A stretch of DNA of 64,000 nucleotides from Devosia crocina (GTDB taxonomy: Bacteria; Pseudomonadota; Alphaproteobacteria; Rhizobiales; Devosiaceae): NCBI RefSeq assembly GCF_900116545.1, contig NZ_FPCK01000001.1:124001-188000 (forward strand), in the 5' to 3' direction. Under the pieces are notes generated by a model. The model had not been told where the DNA came from. It saw nothing but the letters and a program-made list of their open reading frames with translations, and ran no database searches. Both the position numbers and the translations under genes were made by a program. Below are positions 56,095 to 64,000 of this stretch, piece by piece (the first letter of the stretch is position 1; each line of letters begins with the position of its first letter).

Positions 56095-58071
56095 TTACAC
56101 TTGGGCGGTGACGGCTTCAACAACGGCCTTGGCGGTAATGCCGAAGTGGGCATAGAGCGCGTCGATCGGGCCCGACGCGCCGAACGAATGCATGCCGACA
56201 AAGCGGCCCTTGTCGCCAAGAAGCTTGTTCCAGCTCATCTCGATACCGGCTTCGACGGCAACGCGCGCCTTGGCGGTGCCGAGAACTTCGGCCTTGTAGG
56301 CGTCGGACTGCTTGGCAAAGAGCTCCATGGACGGCACGGCAACGACGCGCGCCTTGATGCCCTTTTCGGTCAGTTCCTTCTGGGCCTCGACGGCGATGGC
56401 GACTTCCGAGCCCGTCGCAAAGATCACAGCATCCGCATCGGCCGGGCCGACCAGGGTATAGGCGCCCTTGGCCGATTTGTTTTCGGTCGAGTTTTCGGTG
56501 CGCAGCGCCGGCAGGTTCTGGCGCGATAGCGCCAGTATCGATGGAGCCTTCTCGCTCTTGAGCGCCAGTTCCCAGCACTCGGCGGTTTCGACCGCATCGG
56601 CAGGACGGAAAACGAGGAGGTTGGGAATGGCACGCAGGGCCGACAGGTGCTCGACCGGCTGGTGGGTCGGGCCGTCTTCGCCAAGACCGATGGAATCATG
56701 GGTCATGACATAGATGACGCGCTGTTCCATCAGGGCGGATAGACGAATGGCCGGGCGGGCATAGTCGGTAAAGACCATGAACGTGCCGCCATAGGGAATG
56801 AGGCCGCCATGAAGCGCCACACCATTCATGGCCGCGCCCATTTCATGCTCGCGAATGCCATACATCATGTAACGGCCAAGACGGTTGTCGGCCTGGAAGG
56901 GCAGCGTCTCGGGCGTGTTGGTCAGGTTCGAATGGGTCAGGTCGGCCGAACCGGCCAGAGTTTCGGGCAGCGCCTTGTTGATGACCTCGAGCGCCATCTG
57001 GCTCGACTTGCGGGTCGCGACCTTGGGCTTGTCGGCGACGAGCTTTTCCTTGTAGGCGGCAAAGGTCGCCTCGAATTCGGCCGGCAGCTTGCCGGCCATG
57101 CGGCGCTCGAATTCGGCCTTGTTGTCGGCCTTGGCGAGCCGCGCTTCCCATTCGCCGCGCACGTTTTGCGAGCGGGTGCCGGCTGCGCGCCAGGCATCGA
57201 GAATATGGGCGGGGATTTCGAAAGCGGGGTAGTCGATGGCAAGCGCCTGCTTGGCGCCGGCCAGCTCTTCGGCCCCGAGCGGGGCGCCGTGGACCTTTTC
57301 CGTGCCGGCCTTTTTGGGCGCGCCGAAGCCGATCGTGGTCTTGGCAGCGATCAGGGTCGGCTTGTCGGTGGAGGCCTTGGCGTCGTTGAGCGCTTTTTCG
57401 ATCGCGTCCTGATCGTGGCCGTCGATCTCGATCGTGCTCCAGCCAACGGCCTTGAAGCGGGCGATCTGGTCGGTCGAGTCGGCGTTGGATACCTTGCCGT
57501 CGATGGTGATGTCGTTGTTGTCCCAGATGACGACCAGCTTGTTGAGCTTGAGGTGGCCGGCAAGCGAGATCGCTTCCTGGGAAATGCCCTCCATGAGGCA
57601 ACCGTCGCCGGCAAGCACGAAGGTGTGGTGATCAACGATGTCGGAGCCGAACTCGGCTGCAAGCTTGGCTTCGGCCACGGCAAAGCCAACGGCATTTGCA
57701 AGACCCTGGCCGAGCGGGCCCGTGGTCGTTTCGATGCCGGTGGCATGGCCGAATTCGGGGTGGCCGGCGGTCTTGGAGCCGAGCTGGCGGAAGTTCTTGA
57801 CCTCGTCGATGGTCATGTCGCCATAGCCGAGCAGGTAGAGCGAAGAATAAAGCAGCATCGAGCCATGGCCGGCCGAAAGGATAAAGCGGTCGCGATCGGC
57901 CCAATGGGGGTTCGCGGGATCGAACTTCATGACCTTCGTGAAGAGCACGGTTGCGATATCGGCGCAGCCCATGGGCAGGCCCGGATGGCCCGAATTGGCT
58001 TTTTCGACCGCATCCATGGCCAAGGACCGGATGGCATTGGCCAATTCATTCTGCTGGGCTGTGTTCGTCAT
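56095..58071 (-). CDS. tkt: transketolase
   Basis: 658 residues. Thiamine-diphosphate motif [21 protein letters not shown]-terminal [20 protein letters not shown], pyrimidine-domain [20 protein letters not shown] and a C-terminal transketolase domain. It moves two-carbon units between pentose-phosphate-pathway sugars. The ATG at 58071 starts the conserved N-terminus; the frame continues 120 bases upstream but without homology. Downstream gap shares the transcript. Confidence 0.96.
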   Translation of the reverse strand: MTNTAQQNELANAIRSLAMDAVEKANSGHPGLPMGCADIATVLFTKVMKFDPANPHWADRDRFILSAGHGSMLLYSSLYLLGYGDMTIDEVKNFRQLGSKTAGHPEFGHATGIETTTGPLGQGLANAVGFAVAEAKLAAEFGSDIVDHHTFVLAGDGCLMEGISQEAISLAGHLKLNKLVVIWDNNDITIDGKVSNADSTDQIARFKAVGWSTIEIDGHDQDAIEKALNDAKASTDKPTLIAAKTTIGFGAPKKAGTEKVHGAPLGAEELAGAKQALAIDYPAFEIPAHILDAWRAAGTRSQNVRGEWEARLAKADNKAEFERRMAGKLPAEFEATFAAYKEKLVADKPKVATRKSSQMALEVINKALPETLAGSADLTHSNLTNTPETLPFQADNRLGRYMMYGIREHEMGAAMNGVALHGGLIPYGGTFMVFTDYARPAIRLSALMEQRVIYVMTHDSIGLGEDGPTHQPVEHLSALRAIPNLLVFRPADAVETAECWELALKSEKAPSILALSRQNLPALRTENSTENKSAKGAYTLVGPADADAVIFATGSEVAIAVEAQKELTEKGIKARVVAVPSMELFAKQSDAYKAEVLGTAKARVAVEAGIEMSWNKLLGDKGRFVGMHSFGASGPIDALYAHFGITAKAVVEAVTAQV

Positions 58072-58319
58072 CGCGCGGGCCGCTCTCTGGAAAGGGTGAG
58101 GAAGGCTGAAATCGGGGGAGAATGCTTGAGGAAAACGTCCTCCCAAAGGCGGGTTGAGCCATAACAGGTTCGTCCCTAGTGTCAATGTCACCCAAGGCCA
58201 GAGCCGTCCAGTCGCAGTGCGGTTTTGCGAGGGTTAGGACGGCCCGAGGTTGCATTGGGAGGAGGCTTGGGGCACGCTGATACAATTGAATCGAGTTTGT
58301 GCCGGAGTTGTTGCGGTCG

Positions 58320-58607
58320 ATGAGTGACACACAGGGTAAGGACGGCCTTGCGGCAGCGACTGGCCGTTTTGATGCGGCCTTGGCTCGGCTCGACCAGAGC
58401 CTTGTCGAATTGACCAATCGTGTGCAGCGCATCAAGCGCATCGAAGTCGACACTCAGCGCCTCGTGCAGGAGCGGGCCCGGCTCGCTACGGAGCTCGACA
58501 AGACCTCAGCCCGCGCCAAGCGTCTCGACGATAGCGCCCACGACGTGTCGCGGCGCTTGGTCGTGGCCATGGAAACGGTGCGCGCAGTGCTGGCCAAGAC
58601 GGAGTAA
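58320..58607 (+). CDS. DUF4164 coiled-coil protein
   Basis: 95 residues, one long coiled coil (RFDAALARLDQSLVELTNRV, DTQRLVQERARLATELDKTS). DUF4164 proteins sit before zapA in many Rhizobiales; this one ends 3 bases before the zapA start. A role with ZapA in division is suggested by position only. GGAG lies 11 bases before the ATG at 58320. Confidence 0.85.
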   Translation: MSDTQGKDGLAAATGRFDAALARLDQSLVELTNRVQRIKRIEVDTQRLVQERARLATELDKTSARAKRLDDSAHDVSRRLVVAMETVRAVLAKTE

Positions 58608-58610
58608 CCA

Positions 58611-58985
58611 ATGCCCGAGGTCAATGTCGAAATAAACGGCCGCAAATATCGCATGGCGTGTCAGGACGGCCAGCAGGGTCATCTGATCGCCCTGGCCGAG
58701 CGCTTCAACGCCCAGGTCGAGGAACTCAAGGGCGCCGTCGGTGAAATCGGCGACAATCGCCTGACCGTCATGGCCGGCATCGCCGTTCTCGACGAACTCG
58801 CCGAGGCCGAGCGCCGTATCGCAGCGCTGGAAGCCGAGGTGGAGACGCTGACTGCCGCCGGGCACCAGATTGCCGACGAACTGGAAGCGACTGAACAAGC
58901 GTTCGCCGGCAAGCTTGACCAAGCGGCCAAGGTTCTCAACTCCATCGCCGGTGTGCTGGACGAAACGGCGCCGCTGCAGAGCTAG
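58611..58985 (+). CDS. zapA: cell division protein ZapA
   Basis: 124 residues. N-terminal globular part VNVEINGRKYRMACQDGQQG HL and RLTVMAGIAVLDELAEAE, then a coiled coil (RIAALEAEVETLTAAGHQIA). ZapA cross-links FtsZ filaments at midcell. The conserved xxRxxYxxxC and HLxxLA features are present. It is co-transcribed with the DUF4164 gene. The region after it is a usual place for 6S RNA. Confidence 0.92.
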   Translation: MPEVNVEINGRKYRMACQDGQQGHLIALAERFNAQVEELKGAVGEIGDNRLTVMAGIAVLDELAEAERRIAALEAEVETLTAAGHQIADELEATEQAFAGKLDQAAKVLNSIAGVLDETAPLQS

Positions 58986-59004
58986 TTTCTTTCCATGGGC
59001 ATTT

Positions 59005-59075
59005 GGAAGGTGCCGCTACGCACCCCGTGGTTGGAGGCTTTTCTGACGAAAACCGCCTTACCACAGGGCTGCTGA
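59005..59075 (+). ncRNA. possible 6S RNA-like structured region
   Basis: After zapA, where 6S RNA (ssrS) often lies, the 102-base gap holds ACCCCGTGGTTGGAGGCTTT and CGCCTTACCACAGGG. These pair as CCC/GGG, GTGGT/ACCAC, AGGC/GCCT and TTTT/AAAA. GTGGTTGG echoes the GCGGUUGG of the E. coli 6S apical arm. The outer closing stem is not obvious, and the gene downstream is on the other strand. A simple terminator of zapA is the alternative. Confidence 0.3.
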
Positions 59076-59087
59076 TGCAGTGTCGGC

Positions 59088-59918
59088 TTAGAACTTCGCC
59101 ATCAATGGATCCGAGCCGATCCGTCCTTCGGCGCTATCGAGCCCATTGATTGCAGCTTTGTCCTCTTCGGTCAGTGCAAAGTCGAAGACATCGAAATTCT
59201 CCACGATACGGCTGGGTGTGACTGATTTTGGGATCACCACCAGACCCTCTTCGATATGCCAGCGGATGATTACCTGAGCCGCGCTCTTGCCATGGCGCTG
59301 TGCGATTCCGGCTATGGTGGGATCTTCCAGCATCTTTCCCTGCCCCAGGGGGCTCCAGCTCTCGGTGATGATCTTTTTAGGCTCGTAGCGGGCACGCAGT
59401 TGCCGCTGCTGGAACCTTGGATGAAGCTGAACCTGGTTGATCACCGGCAGCACGCCCGTTTCGGCCTCGAGCTTGTCGATATAGCTGCCTTCGAAGTTGG
59501 AAACGCCGATGGAGCGGGCCTTTCCTTCGTCCTTCAGGCGGATCAGCGCCTTCCATGTGTCGACAAACTTGCCGCGATAGGCGGAGGGCCAGTGGATCAA
59601 GTAGAGATCGACATAGTCGGTTCCAAGGCGCTCAAGGCTCTGGTCCATGGCGCGCAGCGTTTCGTCAAAACCCTGATCGTCGTTCCAGACCTTGGTGGTC
59701 AGGAAAATGTCCTCGCGACGAACGCCCGAGACCTTAATGCCTTCCCCAACGCCTTGCTCGTTCTGGTACACAGCTGCGGTATCGATGTGGCGATAGCCCG
59801 CCTTGAGCGCAGTCTCGACCGCTGTCACGGCCACATCGTCCGGCGTCTGCCAGACCCCGAGGCCGATCTGGGGAATAGTCCGGCCATCGTGAAAGCTCAA
59901 GTGTGGTTGCGTCGTCAT
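59088..59918 (-). CDS. aldo/keto reductase
   Basis: 276 residues, TIM barrel: TIPQIGLGVWQTPDDVAVTA, catalytic Asp/Tyr in GYRHIDTAAVYQNEQGVGEG, Lys in FLTTKVWND, His in DLYLIHWPSAY, and cofactor loop IPKSVTPSRIVENFDVFDFA. It resembles 2,5-diketo-gluconate reductases (DkgA type) that use NADPH on small carbonyl compounds. Single gene, convergent with zapA and divergent from fba. Confidence 0.92.
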   Translation of the reverse strand: MTTQPHLSFHDGRTIPQIGLGVWQTPDDVAVTAVETALKAGYRHIDTAAVYQNEQGVGEGIKVSGVRREDIFLTTKVWNDDQGFDETLRAMDQSLERLGTDYVDLYLIHWPSAYRGKFVDTWKALIRLKDEGKARSIGVSNFEGSYIDKLEAETGVLPVINQVQLHPRFQQRQLRARYEPKKIITESWSPLGQGKMLEDPTIAGIAQRHGKSAAQVIIRWHIEEGLVVIPKSVTPSRIVENFDVFDFALTEEDKAAINGLDSAEGRIGSDPLMAKF

Positions 59919-60092
59919 TGGCTATGTCCATTGTTTGTGGAGAAAACCGGTCTGCCTCTCGCAAGGCGGTTCCGGGGACTTTCTTCCATACAAGATTAGT
60001 CTTTCGTCTGATAACCCAAGGTCTAATCGACGGGTTTTGGCGAAAGTCTAAGCTTGGGGCAAAGTTCCACCAATGCGAGCAAGGCATAAGCC

Positions 60093-61124
60093 ATGACGAA
60101 ATCTCTCAACGCCATCGCCCAGAAGCTGATGTCCCCGGGGCAGGGCATCCTTGCTGCCGACGAATCCGAAGGCACGATCGCAAAGCGCTTCGCCAAGATC
60201 AACCTGCCCAATTCGCTCGATTTGCGGCGTGACTATCGCGAGATGCTGTTCCGCTCGACCGAAGCCATGACCAAGTACATTTCCGGCGTCATCCTGACCG
60301 AAGAAACCCTTGAGCAATCAGCCGCCGATGGCACGACGTTCCGCGCCATTCTTGCCGATGCCGATTGCATTCCCGGCATCAAAGTCGATCGCGGCGCCTT
60401 CCCGATGCCGGGCGATAGCGGAGAAAAGATCACCGAGGGTCTCGATGGCCTGCGTCAGCGTCTGGTGCGCTATGCCGAGCTTGGTGCCGGCTTTGCCAAG
60501 TGGCGCGCCGTGATCACCATCAACGACGTTGCGCCCACCCGCAACAATATCCGCGCCAATGCCCATGCTCTGGCCCGCTATGCCATCCTTTGCCAGGAAG
60601 CTGGCATTGTTCCGATCGTCGAGCCCGAAGTTGTCGGCGATGGCGATCCGGGCAATCACTCGCTCGAACGCAGCGCGCAGGTCACCGGCGAAGTGCTCGA
60701 AAACGTGTTCAAGGAACTGCGCCTCGCCGGGGTTGATCTCTCGGGCATGCTGCTCAAGCCCAATATGGTGCTGCCCGGCGTCAATTCCCGTGATCGGCCC
60801 GGCGTCGAGGAGGTTGCCCGCCGCACCGTCGACGTGCTCAAGCAGCACGTCCCCGCTGCAGTGCCGGGAATTGCCTTCCTTTCGGGCGGGCAGACCGACG
60901 AGGAAGCCACGGCGCACCTCTCGGCCATGAACCAGATTGCCTATAAGCCCTGGCCGCTGACATTCTCCTATGGCCGCGCCCTGCAGAACGTGGCCCTGCG
61001 CACATGGGCCGGTCGCCGCGAAAACTTCCCGGCCGCGCAGGCCGCCTTCACCCATCGCGCCCACATGAACTCTCTTGCGGCCCTTGGCGAATGGTCCAAC
61101 GAAGCCGACCGCGCTGCCGCCTGA
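60093..61124 (+). CDS. fba: class I fructose-bisphosphate aldolase
   Basis: 343 residues with class I signatures: GQGILAADESEGTIAKRFAK, ILTEETLEQSA, the Schiff-base Lys in GMLLKPNMVLPG and AFLSGGQTDEEATAHLSAMN. It splits fructose 1,6-bisphosphate and works in gluconeogenesis. Eukaryote-like class I aldolases occur in many alphaproteobacteria. Own terminator follows; not joined to tkt-gap. Confidence 0.95.
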   Translation: MTKSLNAIAQKLMSPGQGILAADESEGTIAKRFAKINLPNSLDLRRDYREMLFRSTEAMTKYISGVILTEETLEQSAADGTTFRAILADADCIPGIKVDRGAFPMPGDSGEKITEGLDGLRQRLVRYAELGAGFAKWRAVITINDVAPTRNNIRANAHALARYAILCQEAGIVPIVEPEVVGDGDPGNHSLERSAQVTGEVLENVFKELRLAGVDLSGMLLKPNMVLPGVNSRDRPGVEEVARRTVDVLKQHVPAAVPGIAFLSGGQTDEEATAHLSAMNQIAYKPWPLTFSYGRALQNVALRTWAGRRENFPAAQAAFTHRAHMNSLAALGEWSNEADRAAA

Positions 61125-61148
61125 TCCCTGGTGCCTGTTTGCCCATGG

Positions 61149-61175
61149 CGTGCTCCCGGAAGGGAGCACGTTTTT
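61149..61175 (+). terminator. intrinsic terminator of fba
   Basis: CGTGCTCCC-GGAA-GGGAGCACG followed by TTTTT: perfect 9-base-pair stem with a GNRA-type loop, 25 bases after the fba stop. Confidence 0.93.
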
Positions 61176-61237
61176 CTTTGAAGGGCAAAGCGGCCCTCCG
61201 AGTTCAGGGCCAAGCTGGTCAACACTACTGATCCGCT

Positions 61238-61276
61238 TCCTTCCCCCTAAGGTGAGAGGGTCAGGGTGAGGGCAGC
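61238..61276. repeat. degenerate palindromic repeat unit
   Basis: CTTCCTTCCCCCTAAGGTGA then GAGGGTCAGGGTGAGGGC: a worn copy of the family in the windows' other gaps, between fba and the ThiE-like gene. Confidence 0.45.
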
Positions 61277-61416
61277 ACAGAGGCTCGAGCCCTGGGTGGT
61301 TGCCGATCGCCCGGCGCTCCCCTCATTGCCACCCCTGTCGGCTTGCCCTAATGAAAAGCCCGTCCCTTTCTTGCCAAATTGACGGCCTAGGGACGCTTAG
61401 TCATTCCGGAATTTCC

Positions 61417-62016
61417 ATGGCCCCTCAGCTCTATCTCATCACCCCTGCAGATCCCGATCCCAGCCAGTTTCCGCGCCGATTGATGAGCGTGCTGACAGGG
61501 CCGGACATCGCGGCGCTGCTTGTCCGGCGCGGTGAGCTGGGTGATGACGCATATGCGGAGCTTGCCGAGCGCCTCGTGCAGATCGGCCAGGCAGCGGGCG
61601 CCGCCGTACTGGTGGAGAACGATCCGGCCTTGGCACATACTCTCGGAGCCGACGGCGTTCACATTTCCGATGGCGGGATCAAGGCCCTTCGCGAGGCCAT
61701 TGCCATGCTCAAGCCCGATGCCATCGTTGGCGCTGGCAACATCCGCTCGCGACACGATGCGATGAGTTTTGGCGAACTCGATATTGACTATGTGATGTTC
61801 GGCCCGCTCGGCGGCGCAGCGGACCCGCAGGCCGCCGAACTTGCGCAATGGTGGGCGGAAACTTTTGAAGTGCCGGCAGTTCACTCCGATCCCCAGGCCG
61901 AAGCAGGCCGTGGCGACACGACCGGAGCAGAGTTTCTTGCCTTGTCCGATTGCATCTGGCAGGGCGAGGATCCTTCAGAGGCGCTCAAGGCGTTCACCGC
62001 TGGGGCTGAGGCATGA
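61417..62016 (+). CDS. ThiE/TenI-like protein, divergent thiamine phosphate synthase
   Basis: 199 residues, TIM barrel: PQLYLITPADPDPSQFPRRL, LGADGVHISDGGIKALREA, IVGAGNIRSRHDAMSFGELD, IDYVMFGPLGGAADPQ. The backbone follows thiamine phosphate synthase (ThiE) and TenI, but the PTxTK phosphate/pyrophosphate loop and the Q-D pair after GVHL are missing. It may be TenI-like or have another role. The ATG at 61417 begins the domain; an upstream frame is not needed. It overlaps the Sel1 gene by 4 bases (ATGA), so the two are coupled. Confidence 0.7.
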   Translation: MAPQLYLITPADPDPSQFPRRLMSVLTGPDIAALLVRRGELGDDAYAELAERLVQIGQAAGAAVLVENDPALAHTLGADGVHISDGGIKALREAIAMLKPDAIVGAGNIRSRHDAMSFGELDIDYVMFGPLGGAADPQAAELAQWWAETFEVPAVHSDPQAEAGRGDTTGAEFLALSDCIWQGEDPSEALKAFTAGAEA

Positions 62017-63161
62017 ACTGGCGCGCCTCACTTCTGGTTGTGCTTCTTACCGCGCCATCTTCGCTTGCCTTGGCGCAGGACACCGAAGCCGAGAGCATCA
62101 GCAACACCGTGTTCGGTGCTTCCGTACCAGTCGATCTGGCTTTCGGCGCATTTCAGCGCGGCTATTTCCTGACTGCTCTCGAACTCGCCCTGCCGCGGGC
62201 CGAAACCGGCGATGCCGCAGCGCAGACCCTGATTGCCGAACTCTATGCCAAGGGCCTCGGCGTTGCCCAAAATTCCGAGCGAGCCGCAGGCTGGTATAAT
62301 CTTGCCGCGCGGAGCGGCGATGTGCTCGCAACGTTCGAGCTGGGCATGCTCTATCAGGACGGCGTGGGCGTCGAGCGTGACCGGAGACGCGCCGCCGAAC
62401 TCTTCCGCGAGGCGGCGGGCAAGGGCTATATTCCCGCCAAGTATAATCTCGCCCTTCTTCATGTCGAAGGCATCTATGCCGAGCCGAGCCTGACACGCGC
62501 TGCAGCGCTGATGAAGGAAGCGGCTGAAGCGGAATTACCCGAAGCGCAATACGATTACGGGTCGATGCTGATCGAGGGAGCGGGCGTTGCGCCTGATCCG
62601 GTCGAGGGAGCCCGCTTCATTCGCCTCGCCGCGGAAGGAGAGTTGCTGGCTGCTCAAATCGACTATGCTACGCTTCTTTATCTGGGCCAGGGTGTCGAGA
62701 AAGATCTCGAAGGCGCAGTGCGCTGGTATCAGCGTGCTGCCGAAGGTGGCAATCCTGTAGCGCAGAACCGGTTGGCCAAACTGGTTGCGGTTGGTGAGGG
62801 CACGCCGCTCGATTTGGAAACTGCTGCCATGTGGCGCGCTCTCGCACGCCGCCAGGGACTGACCGATTCCGCGCTTGATCGTCTGCTTGTCTCGATCCCA
62901 CCTGAGGCGCTGGCCCGGGCCGAAGAGCGCGCGCGTTTCTGGCCCGATAGTCCGCCCAGCCGCGAGAACTATGGCGGGATGCCCGCGCGAGGCGCTGAAA
63001 TCATCGGCCCAACGCTTCCAGCGCCGACCGATCCGGAAAACGCGCCCAGCAGTGTCGTTGTGCCATCCGAGACGCCGTCCTCCGAAGATGTGGTGGCGCC
63101 TGTACCAGCTTCCGCCGGTGAGGCGCCCGCGCCCGAGGCCGAAGCGGCGCAAAACCCTTGA
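62013..63161 (+). CDS. exported Sel1-repeat (tetratricopeptide-like) protein
   Basis: 382 residues. Signal peptide RASLLVVLLTAPSSLALAQ, then about six Sel1 repeats of ~36 residues (LIAELYAKGLGVAQNSERAA, LGMLYQDGVGVERDRRRAAE, ATLLYLGQGVEKDLEGAVRW), and a Pro/Ala/Glu-rich C-terminal tail of ~70 residues. Periplasmic protein-protein adaptor of unknown partner; Sel1 proteins often act in signalling or envelope assembly. Starts inside the ThiE-like stop codon. Confidence 0.88.
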   Translation: MNWRASLLVVLLTAPSSLALAQDTEAESISNTVFGASVPVDLAFGAFQRGYFLTALELALPRAETGDAAAQTLIAELYAKGLGVAQNSERAAGWYNLAARSGDVLATFELGMLYQDGVGVERDRRRAAELFREAAGKGYIPAKYNLALLHVEGIYAEPSLTRAAALMKEAAEAELPEAQYDYGSMLIEGAGVAPDPVEGARFIRLAAEGELLAAQIDYATLLYLGQGVEKDLEGAVRWYQRAAEGGNPVAQNRLAKLVAVGEGTPLDLETAAMWRALARRQGLTDSALDRLLVSIPPEALARAEERARFWPDSPPSRENYGGMPARGAEIIGPTLPAPTDPENAPSSVVVPSETPSSEDVVAPVPASAGEAPAPEAEAAQNP

Positions 63162-63291
63162 ACCCACGCTATTTCTGGGGCAATAAGCGCCCCACACCTT
63201 TTAATTAAGCGGCGGGGCTATGCCCCTGGTGTCCATCGGCCTTGTTGCGGTGGTGCCCTGTACGCCGCTGAAACAAGCGAGCTGAAGCACG

Positions 63292-64000
63292 ATGGCGCGT
63301 TCCGCCCTTCTCACCGTCATGGTCAATGCCGCCATCAAGGCTGGCAAGTCGCTGTCGCGCGACTTCAACGAAGTCGAAAACCTTCAGGTGTCCCGTAAGG
63401 GGCCGGCCGACTTCGTGTCCAAGGCAGATCTGCGGGCCGAACAGATCGTGTTCGATGAACTGCGCAAGGCTCGTCCCACCTATGCTTTTCTGATGGAAGA
63501 AGGCGGGGAAGTCGCAGGGACTGACGGCCAGCATACGTGGATCATCGATCCGCTCGATGGCACCACCAATTTCCTGCATGGCATTCCGCTTTTTGCGGTC
63601 GCTATCGCCCTGAAACGGGGCGATGATATCGTCGCCTCCGTCATCTACAATCCAGTAATGGACGAACTCTACACGGCTGAAAAGGGCGGTGGTGCCTGGC
63701 TCGCCGATCGCAAGCGCCTGCGCGTTGCCGAGCGCCGCCATCTGTCGGACGCGGTGATCTCGACCGGTATCAAAACCCAAGGCACCTCCAATGACGGGCT
63801 GCAGCTGCGCCAGCTGGTGCAGGTTAACCCGGCGGTCGCCGGCATCCGCCGCTCGGGCTCCATTTCGGTCGACATGGCCTGGCTCGCCGCCGGGCGCTTC
63901 GACGCCCTTTGGGAAGCGGGCCTCAAGCCCTGGGACGTTGCCCCCGGTCTCCTGATGGTTCGGGAAGCCGGTGGTCTTGTCTCTGACTATGCCGGGCAGG
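63292..64000 (+). CDS. suhB: inositol-1-monophosphatase family protein (SuhB-like), partial
   Basis: The first 236 codons are visible. Metal and substrate motifs: EEGGEVAG, IDPLDGTTNFLHGIPLFAVA, and WEAGLKPWDVAPGLLMVREA near the window edge. This is the IMPase fold; bacterial SuhB dephosphorylates inositol or related sugar phosphates and also binds the antitermination machinery. The gene runs past the right edge and lacks only about 25 residues. ATG at 63292. Confidence 0.9.
   Translation, partial: MARSALLTVMVNAAIKAGKSLSRDFNEVENLQVSRKGPADFVSKADLRAEQIVFDELRKARPTYAFLMEEGGEVAGTDGQHTWIIDPLDGTTNFLHGIPLFAVAIALKRGDDIVASVIYNPVMDELYTAEKGGGAWLADRKRLRVAERRHLSDAVISTGIKTQGTSNDGLQLRQLVQVNPAVAGIRRSGSISVDMAWLAAGRFDALWEAGLKPWDVAPGLLMVREAGGLVSDYAGQ

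Noticed and set aside
56809..58164. 451-codon frame on the plus strand
   Set aside because: Mirror frame of transketolase; low-complexity Gly/Val/Asp-rich product with no family match.

Overview
The window is a 64 kb chromosomal stretch of a high-GC alphaproteobacterium. Gene content points to the Hyphomicrobiales, and Devosiaceae or a near relative would fit. The signs are: split proton-translocating transhydrogenase (pntA/pntA2/pntB) behind a tiny aa3-oxidase subunit IV gene; zapA beside a DUF4164 gene and tkt-gap; YdcH-type DUF465 proteins; a porin-like Omp25/31 barrel; an MCP ending in a CheR-type pentapeptide; and promoter matches to the alphaproteobacterial EcfG stress sigma factor. The genus is an inference. 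There is no rRNA, tRNA, CRISPR array, insertion sequence or prophage that I can see.

Layout. 1-2.7 kb: polyprenyl-sugar genes (a PIG-V-like mannosyltransferase and, divergently, a GT2-GtrA protein). 2.8-8.5 kb: dxs and two cell-wall genes (DUF882/M15-like and an L,D-transpeptidase). 8.5-11.9 kb: a chemoreceptor gene flanked by eroded remnants of an M42-type peptidase and of glutamate dehydrogenase. 11.9-16.5 kb: a TPP-riboswitch operon with a YkoF protein, a ThiXYZ-like transporter and a flavin monooxygenase. 16.8-17.9 kb: a flavodoxin-family gene split by one in-frame TAA. 18-26.6 kb: a stress-flavoured block (SDR-DUF4336-P450 operon, erythromycin-esterase homologue, DUF3008, small unknowns, and an exported hydrolase-DUF4142-Gfo/Idh/MocA group); three of its transcription units carry EcfG-like promoters. 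26.6-29.9 kb: a GH65 phosphorylase/hydrolase with a PfkB kinase. 29.9-34.3 kb: gene-poor sequence with a GNAT enzyme, a membrane diguanylate cyclase, a barrel protein, a duplicated 53-bp sequence and a long nested hairpin.

34.3-64 kb is mostly housekeeping: an ABC-F ATPase, an orphan sigma54 response regulator, two DUF465 genes, purE-purK, rpsU with a clear promoter and terminator, an MFS exporter coupled to a hydrolase, DsbA/FrnE-like and SlyX proteins, the pnt operon with the 54-residue oxidase subunit gene, pepF, a TauE permease, a non-flagellar MotA/MotB-like pair, tkt-gap, zapA, an aldo/keto reductase, class I fba, a divergent ThiE/TenI-like gene coupled to a Sel1-repeat protein, and a suhB-type phosphatase cut by the right edge.

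Themes: central carbon metabolism (dxs, tkt, gap, fba), envelope remodelling, redox balance and stress survival. The most unusual parts are the riboswitch-controlled flavin monooxygenase, the EcfG-type SDR-DUF4336-P450 operon whose P450 lacks the usual I-helix acid-alcohol pair, the stop-split flavodoxin gene and the MotA/MotB-like pair. Several starts were placed by Shine-Dalgarno position rather than by the longest reading frame. Small palindromic repeats with CTCTCCCC/GGGGAGAG arms recur in five intergenic spaces.
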